From the NCBI GenBank assembly GCA_013151045.1, contig JAADIY010000040.1:1-64000 (forward strand): DNA of 64,000 bases, written 5' to 3'. Of the stretch, positions 61,452 through 64,000 are shown piece by piece. Both the position numbers and the translations under genes were made by a program. Below the pieces are notes generated by a model. That model made no database searches and was not told the origin of the DNA. It worked only from the letters and a program-made list of their open reading frames with translations. Each line of letters begins with the position of its first letter. Position 1 is the stretch's first letter. This stretch comes from Gammaproteobacteria bacterium. Lineage in GTDB: Bacteria; Pseudomonadota; Gammaproteobacteria; GCA-2400775.

Positions 61452-63772
61452 TTATTAGAATTCGATTCGTGAGATATTTTTCTACTTTTTTTGGCTGTTT
61501 TTGTGGCCTGTTTTTGTTCGTTGCAGTTGCGTATGCCGACTTTTCGCCTTTTGAAATAGAAGATATTGAGTTCGAAGGCCTCCAGCGTGTCACGGTTGGT
61601 ACGGTGCTGAGCTACCTGTCATTGAAAACAGGTGAGCGTATTGATGTTGCACGTGCGCAAGACGCAATTCGTGCGCTCTATCAGACCGGTTTCTTTAGCG
61701 ATGTTCGCCTTGCTCGGCGTGGTGGAGTGTTGGTTGTCGATGTCACTGAACGGCCATCCGTGGCTCGTGTTGATATCCTAGGCAATGATGAAATTGAGGA
61801 TGAGATATTATTAGATGGCTTGAAATCGATTGGTTTATCTGGCGGTCAGGTTTTTGATCCATCAATTCTTGAGCGCGTAGAAGTTGAATTGAGGCGCCAA
61901 TATTTTGCCCGAGGCATGTATAGCGTCACGATTGAATCTGATGTTGAAGAGCTTGATCTCAATAGACGAGCTGTTGAGATCATTGTTAATGAAGGCCCTA
62001 TTGCCAAGATTCGCAATATCAATATTGTTGGTAACCGCGTTTTCAGCGAAAAGAAATTATTAAACCAATTTCAGCTAGGCGACCCAGCTTGGTATGCCTT
62101 TTTAAGTTCGCGTGACCAGTATTCGCGACAAAAACTTTCTGGGGATCTTGAAGCTTTACGCTCGTATTATCTTGATCGAGGCTATATTGATTTTGATATC
62201 ACATCGACACAAGTCAGTATCAGTCCAAATAGAAAAGATATTTTTGTAGTCATTAACATGACTGAAGGTGAGCAATTCACCGTCTCTGAAACCGATGTCG
62301 CTGGTGATTTAGTGGTAGAGCGGGATGAATTGTTACCGTTGATTACGCTTGATTCAGGAGATATTTTTTCTCGGCAGGTGGCGACAGCATCATCTTCGCA
62401 ATTGTCTGAGCGCTTGGGTAATGACGGTTATGCGTTTGCCAACGTTAATGCCGTTCCTGATATTGATAGAACAAATAATACCGTCAAAGTGACATTTGTC
62501 GTGGACCCAGGTCGACGTGCTTATGTTCGTCGAATCAATGTGTTTGGTAACGCAAAAACTGAAGACGAAGTGCTAAGACGCGAAATGCGCCAGATTGAAG
62601 GTAGCGCGATGTCGACTGAAAAAATCAATCGCTCGCGTGTTCGTCTACAACGATTAGGATTCTTCGAGTCGGTTAACGTTGAAACCGTTCCTGTTGTCGG
62701 TGTTGACGATGAAGTCGATGTTAATTTTAGTGTCACCGAATTACCGTCGGGCAATTTATTGGCGGGTGCTGGGTTTTCTCAGTCTCAAGGTTTGTTGCTG
62801 AATTTTAGTATTAGCCAGGATAATTTCCTTGGCACGGGTAAACGTGTAACGGCAGCAGTTAATACAAGTCAAGTTAATACCTTGTATAGCTTTGGCTATA
62901 CTAATCCTTATTACACTATTGATGGTGTGAGTAGAGGGTTTAACTTTAGTTTTCGTGATACCGATACTGATAACGCACTTAACGTCGCGCGTTTTACCGC
63001 TGACGTGTCTGGAGTCAATGTGGTCTATGGCTTTCCGTTAACGGAAAACAGCCGTTGGAATTTGTCATTAGGTTATGAAGATATTTCGGTGGATTCAACT
63101 CCTGATACACCGCAATCCTATTTAGACTTTCTTAATGAGAACGGCGATGATTTTGGTAGTGTGCAGCTCATCACCTCGTGGACTTATGATACGCGTAATC
63201 GCGCACTCTTAGCCACGCGTGGCACGATGCAGCGGTTTTCATTGGAATTAGGTGCTAACGACCTTAATTATTATAAGCTTTCTTCGCGCAGTGAATTGTT
63301 GCGGCCGTTAACTAAGAATCTGGGGTTATTGTTGCAGAGTGAAGTATCGATTGGTGATGGTTTTGGTGGCACTACTGAGCTACCGTTTTTTGAGAATTAT
63401 TTTGCCGGTGGTGTGAATTCAGTGCGTGGTTATGAGGCTAACTCTCTGGGCCCACGTGAGCCTAGAGGTTTATCTGGGCAATTAGATGCGATTGGTGGGG
63501 CTTTTGAGTTGACGGGTAGTGCTCAGATAATTTTGCCAGTGCCGTTTGTGGAGAACTCTAATTCCTTGAGAATTAGTGGTTTTTTTGATTTTGGCAATAT
63601 TTATTCAACGTTTAGTGACTTTGAGGCGTCAGAATTGAGATATTCTGCTGGTGTCGCTATGTTATGGTTGTCCCCATTGGGGCCATTGACGTTTAGCTTA
63701 GGTAGAGCGTTGAATGAAGAAGAGGGCGATCAGACTGAAGTGTTTCAGTTTGCGCTTGGTACCTTTTTCTAG
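61448..63772 (+). CDS. bamA: Outer membrane protein assembly factor BamA
   Basis: POTRA repeats (IEDIEFEGLQRVTVGTVLSYL...) and beta-barrel; NYFAGGVNSVRGYEANSLGPRE. Confidence 0.97.
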   Translation: MIIRIRFVRYFSTFFGCFCGLFLFVAVAYADFSPFEIEDIEFEGLQRVTVGTVLSYLSLKTGERIDVARAQDAIRALYQTGFFSDVRLARRGGVLVVDVTERPSVARVDILGNDEIEDEILLDGLKSIGLSGGQVFDPSILERVEVELRRQYFARGMYSVTIESDVEELDLNRRAVEIIVNEGPIAKIRNINIVGNRVFSEKKLLNQFQLGDPAWYAFLSSRDQYSRQKLSGDLEALRSYYLDRGYIDFDITSTQVSISPNRKDIFVVINMTEGEQFTVSETDVAGDLVVERDELLPLITLDSGDIFSRQVATASSSQLSERLGNDGYAFANVNAVPDIDRTNNTVKVTFVVDPGRRAYVRRINVFGNAKTEDEVLRREMRQIEGSAMSTEKINRSRVRLQRLGFFESVNVETVPVVGVDDEVDVNFSVTELPSGNLLAGAGFSQSQGLLLNFSISQDNFLGTGKRVTAAVNTSQVNTLYSFGYTNPYYTIDGVSRGFNFSFRDTDTDNALNVARFTADVSGVNVVYGFPLTENSRWNLSLGYEDISVDSTPDTPQSYLDFLNENGDDFGSVQLITSWTYDTRNRALLATRGTMQRFSLELGANDLNYYKLSSRSELLRPLTKNLGLLLQSEVSIGDGFGGTTELPFFENYFAGGVNSVRGYEANSLGPREPRGLSGQLDAIGGAFELTGSAQIILPVPFVENSNSLRISGFFDFGNIYSTFSDFEASELRYSAGVAMLWLSPLGPLTFSLGRALNEEEGDQTEVFQFALGTFF

Positions 63773-63783
63773 TGAGGTGTGAT

Positions 63784-64000
63784 TTGATTAATCGTTTTTT
63801 TATGCAGGTTTTTGTGTTTTGCTTGGTCAGTGTGTTTGCAACCACGGCATTGGCAGAAGCAAAAATTGGTTTCGTTAACCCTATTAAAGTTTTAGAGCAA
63901 GCGCCGCAAGCGGTGACTGCGCGTGAAAAATTAGAAACAGACTTTCAGCCACGTAAAGATGAAATTATTTCAGCGCAAAAGAAAGTGCAAAAACTCGAAC
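63784..64000 (+). CDS. OmpH/Skp family periplasmic chaperone, partial (runs off window end)
   Basis: Open frame MINRFFMQVFVFCLVSVFATTALAEAKIGFVNPIKVLEQAPQAVTAREKLETDFQPRKDEIISAQKKVQKLE directly after bamA. Confidence 0.88.
   Translation, partial: MINRFFMQVFVFCLVSVFATTALAEAKIGFVNPIKVLEQAPQAVTAREKLETDFQPRKDEIISAQKKVQKLE

Overview
Gammaproteobacterial chromosomal window, mostly conserved housekeeping blocks: fdxA, tadA, mltF, tRNA-Ser(CGA), truA, trpFBA-accD, folC-SPOR-cvpA-purF-metZ, pgm, htpG, hemH, lpxH, gltX, dapE/D/C, glnD, map, and rpsB-tsf-pyrH-frr-uppS-cdsA-dxr-rseP-bamA-skp. Two accessory stretches interrupt them. (i) About 3.3-10.2 kb: a frameshifted TetR regulator, an IS5-like transposase remnant, two carboxymuconolactone-decarboxylase (CMD/AhpD-like) proteins, an orphan IorA-like TPP enzyme and an unrecognised secreted protein. 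This is my best candidate for an undescribed system. (ii) About 18.8-22.9 kb, between accD and folC: a CDP-alcohol phosphotransferase plus cytidylyltransferase pair, an APC permease, gene remnants, and an attC-like hairpin abutting a truncated YefM-like antitoxin. Other notable observations: a SAM-II-like riboswitch upstream of metZ with mutually exclusive hairpins, a pgm frame with no canonical start codon (apparent ATT start), a 7-bp tandem duplication that frameshifts hemH, a DUF1538 transporter next to a protein with three PII-like repeats, and a perfect 16-bp-arm hairpin just inside glnD. All calls come from reading the sequence and the supplied translations; no database search was run.
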